Source: Paenibacillus xylanexedens
GTDB taxonomy: Bacteria > Bacillota > Bacilli > Paenibacillales > Paenibacillaceae
NCBI RefSeq assembly: GCF_001908275.1
Contig: NZ_CP018620.1
Location: 6,634,001-6,698,000, forward strand
Direction of reading: 5' to 3'
DNA: 64,000 bases
The notes below the pieces were generated by a model. The model was not told the DNA's origin. It saw only the letters and a list, made by a program, of their open reading frames with translations, and did not search any database. The position numbers and the translations under genes are program-made. Positions 39,601 to 46,298 of this stretch are shown here, piece by piece. Numbering within the stretch: position 1 is the stretch's first letter; every line of letters begins with the position of its first letter.

Positions 39601-40408
39601 GCTGAGCCTGTACATAAGCCCTCTCTATCTCCAGTTTTTCTTCCAAATCACTGGATACATCTTTGAACACACTGGCAATCTGACCAATCTCATCGGTTGA
39701 TTTGACCTGTATGCGCCGAATGGTTCGGTAACGCCCTTTACCAAAGCTGGTAATCATCATAGATACAGTGTTCAGACCCCGTGTAATACTCGGCAGCACC
39801 CACATAATGACACCCAATGCAAGCAACAACCCCGCAATCATGATACTTATCGTGATCTGTACGGCTCTCGTATACGCTGCGTTAGCGTTCTTGATCTCAG
39901 CATCAATCTCTTGGTCCTGATAACGGGAAAGAGCATTCAAACTATCCACAGCTTCTTTTTGCACCGCGAGTCCTGTTGAATTGCGGTAGTTATTCGCATC
40001 TTCTACCCTGCTTTGGGACATCAGGTTGATCTGTCTCGTTGCATAAGAAGTATAAGCGGTCCACGCCGTATTCACACGATCCACCAGTTGATGTTCAGGT
40101 GCACTGTCTGCTCGGTTTCTTACTTCTGCGAGGTAACCGTCCCCCCGATCCTTCATCTCCTTCAAGTCACCTTCAGCAGCACTGATCGAATTATTCGGAT
40201 TCAATAACAAGTTAGCCAGCACTTTGGCAATATCATTGACCTCTCCACGTGCAGCAGAAGTGAACCTTACTTTGAGATAACGTTCCTGATACATCTGATC
40301 AATCTGTTGATTACTGCTGTTTAGCCGTTCATAACTCACAAATGTGAGCACGATCAGAATAGCCATCAGAGCGGTAAAACCAATCAGCAGTTTATTCCTG
40401 ATCTTCAT
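36683..40408 (-). CDS. RsbK-like hybrid histidine kinase with three C-terminal receivers
   Basis: A 1241-residue membrane kinase. A membrane span (about 8-27) and an extracytoplasmic CHASE3-like helical domain (about 30-180) come first. A second span (about 183-206), HAMP (about 207-260) and GAF (about 285-432) follow. A very long coiled coil (about 435-540) leads to HisKA with His551 ([12 protein letters not shown]) and HATPase (about 660-780). Three receivers complete it (about 853-965, 972-1085, 1118-1235; last phosphoacceptor Asp1172). The start overlaps the PP2C gene's stop by four bases. The CHASE3/GAF/HisKA/receiver order is like RsbK of B. cereus, the sensor that feeds a receiver-PP2C protein. 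Confidence 0.88.
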   Translation of the reverse strand: MKIRNKLLIGFTALMAILIVLTFVSYERLNSSNQQIDQMYQERYLKVRFTSAARGEVNDIAKVLANLLLNPNNSISAAEGDLKEMKDRGDGYLAEVRNRADSAPEHQLVDRVNTAWTAYTSYATRQINLMSQSRVEDANNYRNSTGLAVQKEAVDSLNALSRYQDQEIDAEIKNANAAYTRAVQITISIMIAGLLLALGVIMWVLPSITRGLNTVSMMITSFGKGRYRTIRRIQVKSTDEIGQIASVFKDVSSDLEEKLEIERAYVQAQQDQNWMSSNIARVPELLRGIGSIRQISQMFISEFTPVLGAQLGVVYLIDEEKHPDELRRYGAYAFEENEDVGKEMYRIGEGLIGQAALDMTPIILENTPEDYVHIGSASGSTRAAGIMIYPVVFEDELIGVVEVASFEGFNELHKQLFTQLIMNLGVILNNVRRRLRVEELLRESQALTEELQVQSEELQTQQEELRRSNENLEEQTEALKRSEELLQRQQEELEHFNTELIAKTRALEEQVREVEEKNDEIEKTKTQLEQQATQLSMTSKYKSEFLANMSHELRTPLNSLLILSQLLSENKGGNLTDKQQEYAQTIYMSGADLLKMIDEILDLSKVDAGKMDINYETVRMEELTSFVQQNFGPMANKKELNLNIEFDSDLPEWVYTDSHRVKQILRNLLSNAFKFTNRGSVSLIGRRMKPEELPGYMNTNQEYLGFSVKDTGIGIPSDKTDLIFEAFQQVDGTTSRKYGGTGLGLSISRELARLLGGAIQVESSEGEGSCFTLYLPDNHEEEALAEEGASREAAVSSEDLYEQSIETRTMLSSHQSILSPDPERSVGKDLSPSHTPDVTQIEDDRENIMEGDKILLIIEDDVNFAHILMDMARGRGFKALVALQGDKGLEMARQYLPDAIILDIQLPVMDGWTILGELKSSSATRHVPVHVISVIDDMKQGLMMGAIAYLKKPSSKDSLDKAFSHIKSYTENQLKRLLIVEDDEIQRKAIIELIGHDDVAITAVSTGSEALNELHSQRYDCMVLDLMLTDMTGFELLDQIRDDEYLNDLPIIIYTGKELDSKEEMKLRKYAESIIIKDVKSPERLLDETTLFLHRVEANLPEDKRRILQKLHNKETLFEGKKILLVDDDIRNVFALSSVLEGYRMDVTFAENGREALEILDKNPEFDLVLMDMMMPEMDGYEAMTRIRQIPQFEKLPIIALTAKAMKEDRGKCIEAGASDYVKKPIQTDQLLSLMRVWLYS

Positions 40409-41574
40409 TCATCCCCCGCCACTTTATCCAGAGTAATCCAGACCAGACATTTATCATCATCCCGCTCCTGGGGAATTTCGTCGTCAAAAAACATGGCCTG
40501 CATGGCAGCTTCATTCCACTGATGTGAGCCGGTCAGTTTTTCGATCAGGAATTCATGTTGCTCCTCCTGCCCGCCCTGAACAGCTTCCAATAATCCATCC
40601 GTATAGAGTGCAATATGCCCGTCACCCTCGTAATGGATCGTTTGTGGTTCAATATCCATTTTGTCAAATAAACCAACAGGACAGCAGACGCTGTCAAATG
40701 TGGTGACACTGCCGTCGTTTCGGAAGAATAGAGCAGGTGGATGCCCTGCATTAACATAATCAATGCGCTTCATCCGTGTATCCACGACCAGATAAATTGC
40801 CGTGAAATAATACTGCACCAATTGTTTTTCCAGATGGAGCTGGTTAAAACGACGGTTCAACTCTTGAATGACCTTCTCTGGATCCACATAAGTGGTAACC
40901 GTATCTTTCAACACAGAAGCGATAAACATGGTAAACAGGGATGAAGATATCCCGTGTCCCATCATGTCGAGCAGCAGTACTCCGTAACGGCCTTCCCCAA
41001 GGGGGTACCAAGAATAGAGATCACCCGCAAGCTCAAAGGATGGTTTATAGATGGCATGCACTTGGAACAGCGGGTCCCTAATTGCCGGACTTAAAACAGC
41101 ATTTTGGACCATCGCTGCCAACTTGAGTTCATCCTGAATACGTTGATCACGCTCTTTATGCCAATCCTTCTCCTGTTTCAAACGAAGTGCGAGTCGAATT
41201 CTGGCCATCAGTTCGACTTTATTAATCGGTTTGGTCACATAGTCAGATGCACCAGCATCCAATGCTTCGGCAAGTTTCTTGGAATCTCCGATGGCAGTCA
41301 CCATAATAATCGGTATATCCTTCAGATTCTCAAATTTCTGCACAATACTGCAGGCTTCGATACCGTCCATCTCGGGCATCATCATATCTAGCAAAATCAG
41401 GTCAATATCCGACGGTCTTGGACGAAGTTCGTTGCTTTCCTCCCCAATTCCCAACACTTCAAACATTTCCATGGCGGAACTCGCCGTTACAATGTCACGA
41501 TAGTTTTCTTTTTTCAGAATTTCTCGAATGATAATGACATTCGTCGGATTGTCGTCAACAATAAGTATTCTCAT
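40405..41574 (-). CDS. response regulator with PP2C phosphatase domain (RsbY-like)
   Basis: A 389-residue protein. The receiver (about 1-125) has DD at 7-8, phosphoacceptor Asp63 ([11 protein letters not shown]) and Lys115. A helical linker leads to a SpoIIE/RsbU-type PP2C domain (about 175-389), with metal-binding Asp185 in ELAGDLYSW and Asp203 in LLDMMGHG, plus NAGHPPALF and LYTDGLLEA. When phosphorylated it would dephosphorylate RsbV. AAGGAG lies before the ATG. It is the first gene of the cluster and is coupled to the large kinase. Confidence 0.88.
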   Translation of the reverse strand: MRILIVDDNPTNVIIIREILKKENYRDIVTASSAMEMFEVLGIGEESNELRPRPSDIDLILLDMMMPEMDGIEACSIVQKFENLKDIPIIMVTAIGDSKKLAEALDAGASDYVTKPINKVELMARIRLALRLKQEKDWHKERDQRIQDELKLAAMVQNAVLSPAIRDPLFQVHAIYKPSFELAGDLYSWYPLGEGRYGVLLLDMMGHGISSSLFTMFIASVLKDTVTTYVDPEKVIQELNRRFNQLHLEKQLVQYYFTAIYLVVDTRMKRIDYVNAGHPPALFFRNDGSVTTFDSVCCPVGLFDKMDIEPQTIHYEGDGHIALYTDGLLEAVQGGQEEQHEFLIEKLTGSHQWNEAAMQAMFFDDEIPQERDDDKCLVWITLDKVAGDE

Positions 41575-41916
41575 TGATATCTCCTTATCTGTGGCGTCCG
41601 GGTTTGTCGATTCTTATTAGGTTAAAACAAACGTTGATTATACAAATTTTGCATACAAAACGGCAGTAGACATAATAATTCCTAGTATAACTATAATCGT
41701 AAAAACAAAAAACTTCTATCAGTAAATGGCACCATCGCAGGGGAAAATAACCCGCGACCTACCCTGTTTTTGCAGCGTTCTGATCCCGCTTCCAAACTTG
41801 CAAAAACATAGATAAGGAATGGGGAAAGCCCCATTCCTTATCTATGTTTTTGATTAAGCATTTTACATAAATGATTCAGAAGCTTGTCCATGTTCAGCAA
41901 ACTTCAACTTATCGGG
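41575..41916. other. intergenic region before the rsbY-like gene
   Basis: A 342-base gap. It has the perfect terminator of the YflT-like gene at 41812-41851. On the minus strand there is a TATAAT (41638-41643), 64 bases before the PP2C gene, but without a clear -35. I found no SigB-type element here. Confidence 0.5.
41812..41851 (-). terminator. perfect hairpin terminator of the YflT-like gene
   Basis: AAACATAGATAAGGAATGGG and its complement form a stem of about 18 bp with an AAAG loop, with A and T runs on both sides. It lies 65 bases after the YflT-like stop. Confidence 0.9.
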
Positions 41917-42261
41917 TTAATCTTTCTTTTTAGCAATAACGAGTACTTTACCTTTGTCGAGTTCACTCTCGTAGAAGTCCGCTTCGGCTTCGGTAAAGCC
42001 CATCGAAACAATTTTGGCCCGGAGTTCATCACCACGTGAGCGGAACAGATTCGCCAAGGAATCAAATACGCCTTCTTCCTTTATGCCAATTTCTTTGGCA
42101 TCTGCTGTATCGGCAATTCGATCTGTACGATCCTTCTCATGGGCGAGAACAAAGATTTGATCAGCAAGGTATCCGGTAATCTGCAATTCTTTCACCGCTT
42201 CTACCGCCTGGACTCCGTTTTCTACCACTTTTGCATAAGCTTGCTCATTGGTTGAATTCAT
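41917..42261 (-). CDS. yflT: general stress protein, YflT/GS17M type
   Basis: A 114-residue protein matching the heat-induced YflT (PF11181) domain: VVENGVQAVEAVKELQITGY at the start, IFVLAHEKDRTDRIADTA in the middle and EAEADFYESELDKGKVLVIA at the end. B. subtilis YflT is a SigB-controlled stress protein of unknown action. The ATG at 42261 has GGAG ten bases upstream; a GTG at 42270 abuts the site. A SigB-type promoter lies upstream. Confidence 0.83.
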   Translation of the reverse strand: MNSTNEQAYAKVVENGVQAVEAVKELQITGYLADQIFVLAHEKDRTDRIADTADAKEIGIKEEGVFDSLANLFRSRGDELRAKIVSMGFTEAEADFYESELDKGKVLVIAKKKD

Positions 42262-42310
42262 CGTTTCCACTCTCCTCTGATTTAATCTTCTGTATCGAGC
42301 TACTTAATAT

Positions 42311-42336
42311 ATAACCATACTATATGGGTTTGAAAC
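42311..42336 (-). promoter_or_regulatory. SigB-type promoter for the YflT-like gene
   Basis: The minus strand reads GTTTCA (42331-42336), 14 bases, then GGTTAT (42311-42316), each one base from the SigB consensus. It lies 50 bases before the ATG. Confidence 0.65.
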
Positions 42337-42355
42337 GATTCAGTAATAACCAATC

Positions 42356-42889
42356 CTAAGAAACTGTGTCATCAAAAAGATCAATGCCTTCAATCTGCTG
42401 AGATCCTGACTTCATATATACCTTCAGAGCCTGGTCTCCACGGAGAAACACTTCTCCGTCCTCTGCCACATAATAAGGTTTCCCTAGAGCATGATGGATC
42501 GCTTCAATATTCATCTCAATTCTCTTTCCGTTTAACATGATGTAATTCTCAGATGCATCGATATGCACATATTGAATGACATCCGTATCTTCACACAAGC
42601 CAACCTTCACATCATGAAAGTGATATTCAGGACATCCCAGATAAGGATCTTCCTGCTTATGCCCCGGCTGGCCCTTTTTGGCCAACAAATCATCCATGGT
42701 GTCATCCAGAGAAATGCCATTCAGAGTCCGAAAATGCTGGAAAGTCTCGGATCGATCAACAGCCAGAGTTACCTCTGGCGCCTTCTCTTCCATTGCCGTC
42801 CATTGCATATCGTGAGCAGCGGGTACCGCTGCCGGTTGAACGGAAAAGGGAGAAATTACGCTAAACATCACAAGCAGTAGTTTCATCAT
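42356..42889 (-). CDS. secreted hypothetical protein
   Basis: A 177-residue protein with a signal peptide (MMKLLLVMFSVISPFSVQPAA region, cleavage near residue 20-25) and a mature part rich in acidic residues. Residues 50-85 and 95-165 have two alternating strand/helix modules (LNGISLDDTMDDLLAKKGQPG; LNGKRIEMNIEAIHHALGKPYY) that resemble the small repeats of SmpA/BamE or stage-sporulation-type domains. I do not recognise a family. The ATG at 42889 lies nine bases after AAAGG. Confidence 0.65.
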   Translation of the reverse strand: MMKLLLVMFSVISPFSVQPAAVPAAHDMQWTAMEEKAPEVTLAVDRSETFQHFRTLNGISLDDTMDDLLAKKGQPGHKQEDPYLGCPEYHFHDVKVGLCEDTDVIQYVHIDASENYIMLNGKRIEMNIEAIHHALGKPYYVAEDGEVFLRGDQALKVYMKSGSQQIEGIDLFDDTVS

Positions 42890-42957
42890 GATTCTCACCC
42901 TTTCATCAGGTTCATCACCGCTCCGAAGGCTTCTTCATGGGTTACAAAGCGGTCATG

Positions 42958-43467
42958 TTACTTGCGCATCCGTTGCCATACATTCGCTGCAACATCAATA
43001 TACTTCATCCAGTTTTTCCCGCCCTTAGCTTCACCATTATATGTAGCTTCATAGGATTGCAGGGTACGATCCGTTGATGTAGCAGGCGGTGCAGTTACAT
43101 GAACCGCTTCAGCATGCTTGGTCTGTTCAGCGTTGTTACGTTTGGTCTGAAATTTCGCCATCAGCGTTGTGGAGACTTGTTTGGCTGCTGCCGTCACTTC
43201 ATTCAACACTTCTCCCAGATTCTCAACAGATTCCATAACAGGATCAATTTTTTTCATTTTGTGCTGTACATCCACCGTAATATCATTGGCATGTCTTACA
43301 GTCTGCTTCACTTCATAACTAAGTTCATCAATGGTTTTCTGTACCTCTTGCAATGTCTGTGAGACATTGTCCAAAGAACCCTGAGCGGATTTCAAGGTAC
43401 GAATTAAAAAGAATACCAGTACTGCAAATGCCACTGCAATCAGGGCCACACTAATTTGATAGATCAT
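42958..43467 (-). CDS. ytxG: DUF948 family protein, YtxG-like
   Basis: A 169-residue protein. One N-terminal membrane span (about 3-23) is followed by a long helical heptad region (LKSAQGSLDNVSQTLQEVQ, about 25-110) and a polar tail. This is the DUF948 layout of YtxG, which in B. subtilis lies with ytxH in a SigB-controlled operon. Here ytxH-like is 12 kb away. A SigB-type promoter lies upstream. Confidence 0.82.
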   Translation of the reverse strand: MIYQISVALIAVAFAVLVFFLIRTLKSAQGSLDNVSQTLQEVQKTIDELSYEVKQTVRHANDITVDVQHKMKKIDPVMESVENLGEVLNEVTAAAKQVSTTLMAKFQTKRNNAEQTKHAEAVHVTAPPATSTDRTLQSYEATYNGEAKGGKNWMKYIDVAANVWQRMRK

Positions 43468-43515
43468 AGAAGAACCTCTCTTTCCATATGTGCATCAGTA
43501 TTGTTATTGCTATAG

Positions 43516-43541
43516 TTACCCGGCGATTTCCCGGACGAAAC
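43516..43541 (-). promoter_or_regulatory. SigB-type promoter for the DUF948 gene
   Basis: The minus strand reads GTTTCG (43536-43541), 14 bases, then GGGTAA (43516-43521), 49 bases before the ATG. It is back to back with another such promoter at 43591-43616. Confidence 0.62.
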
Positions 43542-43590
43542 AATATTATATATCCCTTCATATATGCCTTCGCTTGGAAAAAAAACCAAT

Positions 43591-43616
43591 GTTTCAAGCG
43601 GTTAGCACTCGGTTAA
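43591..43616 (+). promoter_or_regulatory. SigB-type promoter for the DUF1328 gene
   Basis: GTTTCA (43591-43596), 14 bases, then GGTTAA (43611-43616), 73 bases before the small gene. The spacing is the same 14 bases as at three other sites here. Confidence 0.55.
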
Positions 43617-43688
43617 AGTTAGACTACACAAGGCGGTGAGGTGAACACAACTCACTCCACAATCAATTATACGAAAGGATGAATACTT

Positions 43689-43853
43689 ATGTTGAAATGG
43701 TCTGTATTATTTCTAATTATTGCACTGGTAGCAGGTATTTTTGGATTCTTCGGTATTGTTGAAGCAGCTGCTTCAATCGCGAAAGTACTCTTCTTCATCT
43801 TTGTTGTACTGTTCGTAATCTCCCTGATTACGGGACGCAGCCGAATGCGATAA
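43689..43853 (+). CDS. DUF1328 (YtjA family) small membrane protein
   Basis: A 54-residue protein below the usual size cut-off. The sequence begins MLKWSVLFLIIALVAGIFGF and continues with GIVEAAASIAKVLFFIF, then a GRSRMR end: two membrane segments with the exact DUF1328/YtjA pattern. AAAGGA lies nine bases before the ATG. YtjA-type proteins are often stress-induced, and the SigB-type promoter at 43591-43616 fits that. Confidence 0.9.
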   Translation: MLKWSVLFLIIALVAGIFGFFGIVEAAASIAKVLFFIFVVLFVISLITGRSRMR

Positions 43854-43896
43854 CCTCATGCTCTGATATGACTGAGTGTTTACTAAACGAATACAT

Positions 43897-43935
43897 ACAA
43901 AAGCCGATCGTGCTACCAAGCCGATTGGCTTTTGT
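43897..43935 (+). terminator. hairpin after DUF1328 gene
   Basis: ACAAAAGCC...GGCTTTTGT with inner AT pairs: a stem of 9 bp or more, 44 bases after the stop. The T run is short and lies inside the stem. Confidence 0.6.
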
Positions 43936-44117
43936 GCGTTCAGACATAGGTCAACTTTTCTATATTATGTATTGCACTCCCTTCTGCTTTATTCCAATCC
44001 GCTCTCGTATGATTTCCAAAAAAACAGGACCTTTTTGAGATAGCCAACCCGGTTTTATCCCACTGAAGTATGATATTTACAGGCTTGCTATATACCCACA
44101 TATGCGCCAGTTGACAC

Positions 44118-44146
44118 TGGAGAATGCAAGAAAATATTGTTATAAT
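44118..44146 (+). promoter_or_regulatory. extended -10 promoter for the SH3-like gene
   Basis: TGGAGA (44118-44123), 17 bases, then TGTTATAAT with TATAAT at 44141-44146: a perfect -10 with the TG extension and a weak -35. Confidence 0.5.
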
Positions 44147-44226
44147 TTGTGATTCATAAGGTAGCTTGCTTGGTTATTTTTAACACAGGACAACAAATTA
44201 CATAACAAACCGAGGAGGAAAAGAAA

Positions 44227-44736
44227 ATGAAAAAAATCGTAAGTTTTGCTGCTGCTTTAACGTTGATGGGTTCGATGGCTGCCGCTGCAGGTGCTGAGGA
44301 AGCGGTTACTGGAACGGTAACTCCGGAAAAAGGAACTGAAGCTACAACAACGACAACAACTCCAGCTGTTGAAGTGAACAAACCTGCTGTAGAAACAGTA
44401 GAAGGTACTGCTGAGACTGTAACAGGTACAACAACAGACACTACAGGTGCAGAAGGTACTTCAACTACAACTGAAACGCCAGCTACGACTACAGATGATA
44501 AAATGTTTGAAGAGCCACTTGTAAAACCAGGTGATGAAGTACTGGCACCTACCATGTTGCTGAACCTTCTGGAGCGCACTTGGTTCTATGATGCACCTAA
44601 CGGTAAACCAATCGGTGCATTAGGCTCCCAAGTCATCGATACAACAGGTGAAGTGGTTGACGGATTCGACGGTGGCGAGTGGGTGCAAGTGTACACTTGG
44701 AAAGGCAAAGCGTGGATCCACGTTGCCATTCAGTAA
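44227..44736 (+). CDS. secreted protein with Thr-rich linker and SH3-like C-terminus
   Basis: A 169-residue exported protein. The signal peptide spans about residues 1-23 (MKKIVSFAAALTLMGSMAAA, cleavage near AGAEE). A Thr/Glu/Val-rich linker follows (about 24-95; TEATTTTTTPAVEVNK), which may be glycosylated or span the wall. The C-terminal module (about 110-169) has RTWFYDAPNGKPIG and WVQVYTWKGKAWIHV, typical of bacterial SH3 domains. It may bind peptidoglycan; no enzyme domain is present. GAGGA lies before the ATG. Confidence 0.75.
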   Translation: MKKIVSFAAALTLMGSMAAAAGAEEAVTGTVTPEKGTEATTTTTTPAVEVNKPAVETVEGTAETVTGTTTDTTGAEGTSTTTETPATTTDDKMFEEPLVKPGDEVLAPTMLLNLLERTWFYDAPNGKPIGALGSQVIDTTGEVVDGFDGGEWVQVYTWKGKAWIHVAIQ

Positions 44737-44763
44737 CATCGTATAATCGTTCTAACGATAAGT

Positions 44764-44800
44764 AAAGAGGACAGCACGCACAATCGCGGCTGTCCTCTTT
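44764..44800 (+). terminator. terminator, SH3-like gene / CDF gene
   Basis: AAAGAGGACAGC...GCTGTCCTCTTTT: a 12-bp perfect stem, between two convergent genes. Confidence 0.9.
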
Positions 44801-44827
44801 TGATTTTCCAAGATGTTCACTCCCTGT

Positions 44828-45715
44828 TCAAGGGTTCCCTGTGACTTCTTCCGTCTTCGGTTCCACATGTACATGTACATGCATGATGTTATGCGATCGC
44901 TTCAACCGCTCTTCCACTCGGTCACAGATCTGGTGGCCTTCAATCAAGCTTAGACTCCCGTCCACTTCAATAACCACATCTACAAGTACATGACTGCCAT
45001 GCACACGTGCCTTCACATCCTTGATCATTTCAACGCCGGGAACACGTGCTACTGATGATCTGAGATCCGTCAGTTCCTTCTGATCAAATCCATCGGTAAG
45101 ACGATGTGTAGAATCCCGAAAAATCTCCCAAGCTGTTTTGCAGATCAACAGACCTACAGCAATCGCAGCTACTTTATCCAGCCATGGAAGTCCGAACTGC
45201 GCACCTATGATTCCAACTGCAGCGCCTATGCTGACCCAGGCATCCGAACGATTATCTTTCGCCGCAGCCATCAGAGCCTGACTATTAATTTGTTTAGCCA
45301 GACGGTGATTGTAACGATATACGCCTAACATCACCACAGCACAGACTACAGCCACCGCTGCCGCCCACAGATTTGGAGCAACAAAGGCTCCTTCATACCA
45401 GGAACGGACGGCTTCAACCAACACTTGCAGCCCAACCATAGCCATAATAAATGAAGCCACCAAGGCAGCAACCGTCTCCGCTCTAAAATGACCATAGGCA
45501 TGATCCGAATCAGGTGGTTTCTGGGAGATCCGAAGCCCGATCAATACAGCAACGGATGCCACAATATCCGTAAGGTTATTAAAACCATCGGCCAGCAAGG
45601 CGCTGGAAGCAAATAAATATCCACAGATCAGCTTAAAGGCAGATAAGACGAGATAGGCTACGATACTAACCCAAGCCCCTCGCTCCCCTTTTCGAATTTC
45701 TTCATAAGCGTTCAA
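44828..45715 (-). CDS. cation diffusion facilitator (CDF) transporter
   Basis: A ~295-residue CDF protein with six membrane spans. Metal-binding sites are ALLADGFNNLTD (first, about residues 38-49) and DNRSDAWVSIG (about 153-163). HAYGHFRAE is the family's TM2-3 motif. The C-terminal cytoplasmic domain has VKARVHGSHVLVDVVIEVD and a His-rich end (NIMHVHVHVEP). It exports Zn2+, Mn2+ or similar. AAAGGAG is 11 bases before the TTG at 45715, which I use; a GTG at 45727 overlaps that site. The start is uncertain. Confidence 0.87.
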   Translation of the reverse strand: MNAYEEIRKGERGAWVSIVAYLVLSAFKLICGYLFASSALLADGFNNLTDIVASVAVLIGLRISQKPPDSDHAYGHFRAETVAALVASFIMAMVGLQVLVEAVRSWYEGAFVAPNLWAAAVAVVCAVVMLGVYRYNHRLAKQINSQALMAAAKDNRSDAWVSIGAAVGIIGAQFGLPWLDKVAAIAVGLLICKTAWEIFRDSTHRLTDGFDQKELTDLRSSVARVPGVEMIKDVKARVHGSHVLVDVVIEVDGSLSLIEGHQICDRVEERLKRSHNIMHVHVHVEPKTEEVTGNP

Positions 45716-46005
45716 ACCGGGCGACACTCCTTTTACGTTTCGTATTACGGTTTTTCCATGTTACCAAATGCGGAGCGTGTGGGTCTACAGAAACAGTGTT
45801 GCCAGGCTGCATTGCTGTAGGCAAGCCGAAACAAAGTTGCCAGACGGCAGGGCTGTAGTTATTGAGAAAAAATGTTGGCCTGGGTAAAACCAAAGGTTTT
45901 GAGCATTTTATCAGGTTGCCCTTGTGGGGCTTTTGTAAAACGTATAAAATAGGTACATCCCGTCCAATCTGGACGGCTTACTGTAAGACCGGGAGGGAAA
46001 TAACG

Positions 46006-46194
46006 ATGAGCGAAAATAACGAACCGAAAAAGGTCAGTTTGCAGGATGCTATACGCCAAAAGCTGGCGCAGAAGAAAGAACAAGCAAATTCCGGTAACCA
46101 ATCCAGCGCCTACTTTGAAGGCGGACCTAAAGCGATGAAGAGTCAAAACAACAAGAAGCCTAACAACCAACGTCGCCGTACTGGTGGATCTTAG
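46006..46194 (+). CDS. small hypothetical protein
   Basis: A 62-residue very hydrophilic protein: an acidic start (SENNEPKKVS), a helix (LQDAIRQKLAQKKEQA) and a Lys/Asn/Arg-rich tail ending RRRTGGS. No family is recognised. Upstream in-frame codons from 45862 have no ribosome site, whereas GGGAGGG lies eight bases before the ATG at 46006. A terminator follows. Confidence 0.65.
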   Translation: MSENNEPKKVSLQDAIRQKLAQKKEQANSGNQSSAYFEGGPKAMKSQNNKKPNNQRRRTGGS

Positions 46195-46217
46195 GTCTTA
46201 AAGCCGCAGAGAAACCC

Positions 46218-46260
46218 AAAAAGAACCGCAAGTCCTCTTCACAGAGGCTTGCGGTTCTTT
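46218..46260. terminator. bidirectional terminator, small gene / ykpA
   Basis: AAAGAACCGCAAG...CTTGCGGTTCTTT with an inner CCTCT/AGAGG stem, plus A and T runs. It serves the 62-residue gene and the convergent ykpA. Confidence 0.9.
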
Positions 46261-46298
46261 GCTGTTCCTATAATAATGTGCCACAGATGATGCTTAGT

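Larger units (their letters stand above)
43854..44226. other. intergenic region between DUF1328 and the SH3-like gene
   Basis: A 373-base gap. It holds the DUF1328 terminator (43897-43935) and the promoter of the next gene (44118-44146). I see no gene. Confidence 0.55.

Noticed and set aside
41581..41720. SigB-type promoter before the receiver-PP2C gene
   Set aside because: I searched the minus strand for GTTT with GGG(T/A) at 12-15 bases and found none; only a lone TATAAT is present.
44111..44146. TTGACA ... TATAAT before the SH3-like gene
   Set aside because: The two elements are 24 bases apart, too far for one promoter; the extended -10 with a nearer -35 is preferred.
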